Part shown: positions 62,965 to 64,000 of the stretch, in pieces | Position numbering within the stretch: the stretch's first letter is position 1 | Layout: every line of letters starts with the position of its first letter | Assembly: GCA_001314655.1 (NCBI GenBank) | Contig: LJSF01000001.1 | Location: forward strand, 62,001-126,000 | Direction: 5' to 3' | DNA length: 64,000 bases | From: Rhodobacteraceae bacterium HLUCCA08 | GTDB lineage: Bacteria > Pseudomonadota > Alphaproteobacteria > Rhodobacterales > Rhodobacteraceae | Made by a program: the position numbers and the translations under genes | The notes under the pieces: generated by a model | Databases searched by the model: none | What the model saw: the letters and a program-made list of their open reading frames with translations, nothing else | Told to the model about the DNA's origin: nothing

Positions 62965-64000
62965 TCACTCGGCCGTCAGAAGCGGCGGCTTGTTGCCCGA
63001 CAGGCGCGGGTTCTGCGGCGGCTCGATCTGCAGATCCAGCGCGCCCTTCTTGATGCCGACCTTGACCAGGCCACCCTTGGCCAGCTTGCCGAACAGAAGC
63101 TCTTCGGCGAGCGGTTTCTTGATGTGTTCCTGGATCACGCGGCCCAGGGGGCGGGCGCCCATCTTGTCGTCATAGCCCTTGTCGGCCAGCCATTCGGCGG
63201 CTTTCGGGGTCAGTTCGATGCTGACATTGCGGTCCAGCAGCTGCGCCTCGAGCTGGAGGACAAACTTCTCGACCACCTGCAGGATCACCTCCTTGGGCAG
63301 CGGCTGGAACGAGATCACCGCATCCAGGCGGTTGCGGAATTCCGGCGTGAACTGGCGTTCGATCGCCGCCGTATCCTCGCCCTCGCGGCGGTCGCGGCCG
63401 AAACCGATCGCTTCCTTGGCCTGTTCGGAGGCGCCGGCATTCGAGGTCATGATCAGGATCACGTTGCGGAAATCCGTGGTCCGGCCGTTGTGATCGGTCA
63501 GCTGGCCGTGATCCATGACCTGCAGCAGGATGTTGTAGACATCCGGATGGGCCTTTTCGATTTCGTCCAGCAGCAGCACGCAATGCGGGTTCTGGTCGAT
63601 ACCGTCGGTCAGCAGACCGCCCTGATCGAAGCCGACATAGCCCGGCGGCGCGCCGATCAGGCGGCTGACGGCGTGTTTCTCCATGTATTCCGACATGTCG
63701 AAGCGCATCAATTCGACGCCCAGGGTATCGGCCAGCTGCTTGGCCACCTCGGTCTTGCCGACGCCGGTGGGGCCGGCGAACAGGTAGTTGCCGATCGGCT
63801 TTTCCGGTTCGCGCAACCCGGCGCGGGCCAGCTTGATGGCGCTGGACAGCGCCTCGATCGCCGCATCCTGGCCGAAGACCACGCGCTTGAGGCTGGCCTC
63901 CAGATCCTTGAGCACCTCGGCATCGTCCTTGGAGACGTTCTTCGGCGGGATCCGGGCGATCTTGGCCACCACGGCCTCGATCTCCTTGGCGCCGATGGTC
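62965..64000 (-). CDS. clpA: ATP-dependent Clp protease ATPase subunit ClpA, 3' part
   Basis: About 345 residues are visible; the frame continues past the window end, so the N-domain and first AAA module are missing. The second AAA+ module has Walker A GPTGVGKTEVAKQLA and Walker B VLLLDEIEKAHPD, with the D2 pattern GAPPGYVGFDQGG. The C-terminal region ends PPLLTAE. ClpA unfolds substrates for ClpP, which together with ClpS is outside the window. Confidence 0.95.
   Translation of the reverse strand, partial: TIGAKEIEAVVAKIARIPPKNVSKDDAEVLKDLEASLKRVVFGQDAAIEALSSAIKLARAGLREPEKPIGNYLFAGPTGVGKTEVAKQLADTLGVELMRFDMSEYMEKHAVSRLIGAPPGYVGFDQGGLLTDGIDQNPHCVLLLDEIEKAHPDVYNILLQVMDHGQLTDHNGRTTDFRNVILIMTSNAGASEQAKEAIGFGRDRREGEDTAAIERQFTPEFRNRLDAVISFQPLPKEVILQVVEKFVLQLEAQLLDRNVSIELTPKAAEWLADKGYDDKMGARPLGRVIQEHIKKPLAEELLFGKLAKGGLVKVGIKKGALDLQIEPPQNPRLSGNKPPLLTAE

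Overview
The window reads as a chromosomal segment of a high-GC alphaproteobacterium, most likely family Rhodobacteraceae (roseobacter or Rhodobacter-like; I do not commit to a genus). Support comes from the nrdR-ribD-ribE-ribB-ribH-nusB cluster, a dnaG-rpoD pair without rpsU, a tRNA-His with an A discriminator and no encoded G-1, a GTTC-N7-GTTC SOS box before mmcB, GANTC-rich upstream regions, homospermidine synthase, and small families typical of this group (HlyU, DUF1294, DUF4389, DUF2125, DUF6324). Nearly all of it is core or lineage-core DNA. I see no phage, plasmid, insertion sequence or CRISPR array.

Layout. 1-6.8 kb: transporters (a 5'-truncated SLC13/DASS permease, two EamA permeases, a divergent ArgP regulator/LysE exporter pair), a GATase and yebC. 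7-11 kb: dnaG and rpoD. 11-15 kb: small proteins (HlyU-like, DUF1294), YjbQ, an M20 amidohydrolase and a small secreted protein. 14.8-24.6 kb: nrdR and the riboflavin genes ending in nusB. This cluster is interrupted between ribD and ribE by an opposite-strand capsule block (kpsS, a Wza-type exporter, kpsC). 25-28.8 kb: a probable 6S RNA, SOS-controlled mmcB, tRNA-His, rluD and rpoH. 28.9-36 kb: an oxidoreductase, small proteins, the bfd-bfr iron-storage pair, oligoendopeptidase F, a lysophospholipase-like hydrolase and an SCP2 protein. 36-40.5 kb: a Suv3-like helicase, an S4-domain protein, fdxA and carD. 40.6-47.8 kb: purD, xseA, an alkB-type hydroxylase with two tandem secreted paralogues, YhhN, ftsY and a frameshifted ORF. 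47.8-53.5 kb: two related secreted proteins, another EamA permease, yciB, rpsD and homospermidine synthase. 53.6-56.6 kb: hisC, a prephenate/arogenate dehydrogenase and an extensin-like protein. 56.6-64 kb: DUF2125, a ChaC-like enzyme, a MotA/MotB-like pair whose B partner carries a very long Ala-rich coiled coil, an M23 peptidase and the 3' part of clpA.

How the genes work together. Replication and transcription factors (dnaG, rpoD, rpoH, nusB, carD, nrdR) alternate with translation genes (rpsD, rluD, tRNA-His, ftsY). Riboflavin synthesis is nearly complete, but the RibA half of the RibB fusion has lost its zinc ligands, so GTP cyclohydrolase II activity must come from elsewhere. Envelope functions are prominent: capsule initiation and export, the stator-like pair, an M23 peptidase, the extensin-like protein, and several exported proteins of unknown function.

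The best candidates for something under-described are the ExbB/MotA-like plus giant OmpA-domain pair (58.3-61.9 kb), two tandem AT-rich palindromes at the ribD/kpsC boundary, the GANTC cluster before rpoD, the bfd leader peptide with its dyad operator, and the alkB operon with two secreted paralogues. Functions are inferred from sequence motifs read by eye; no database search was run.
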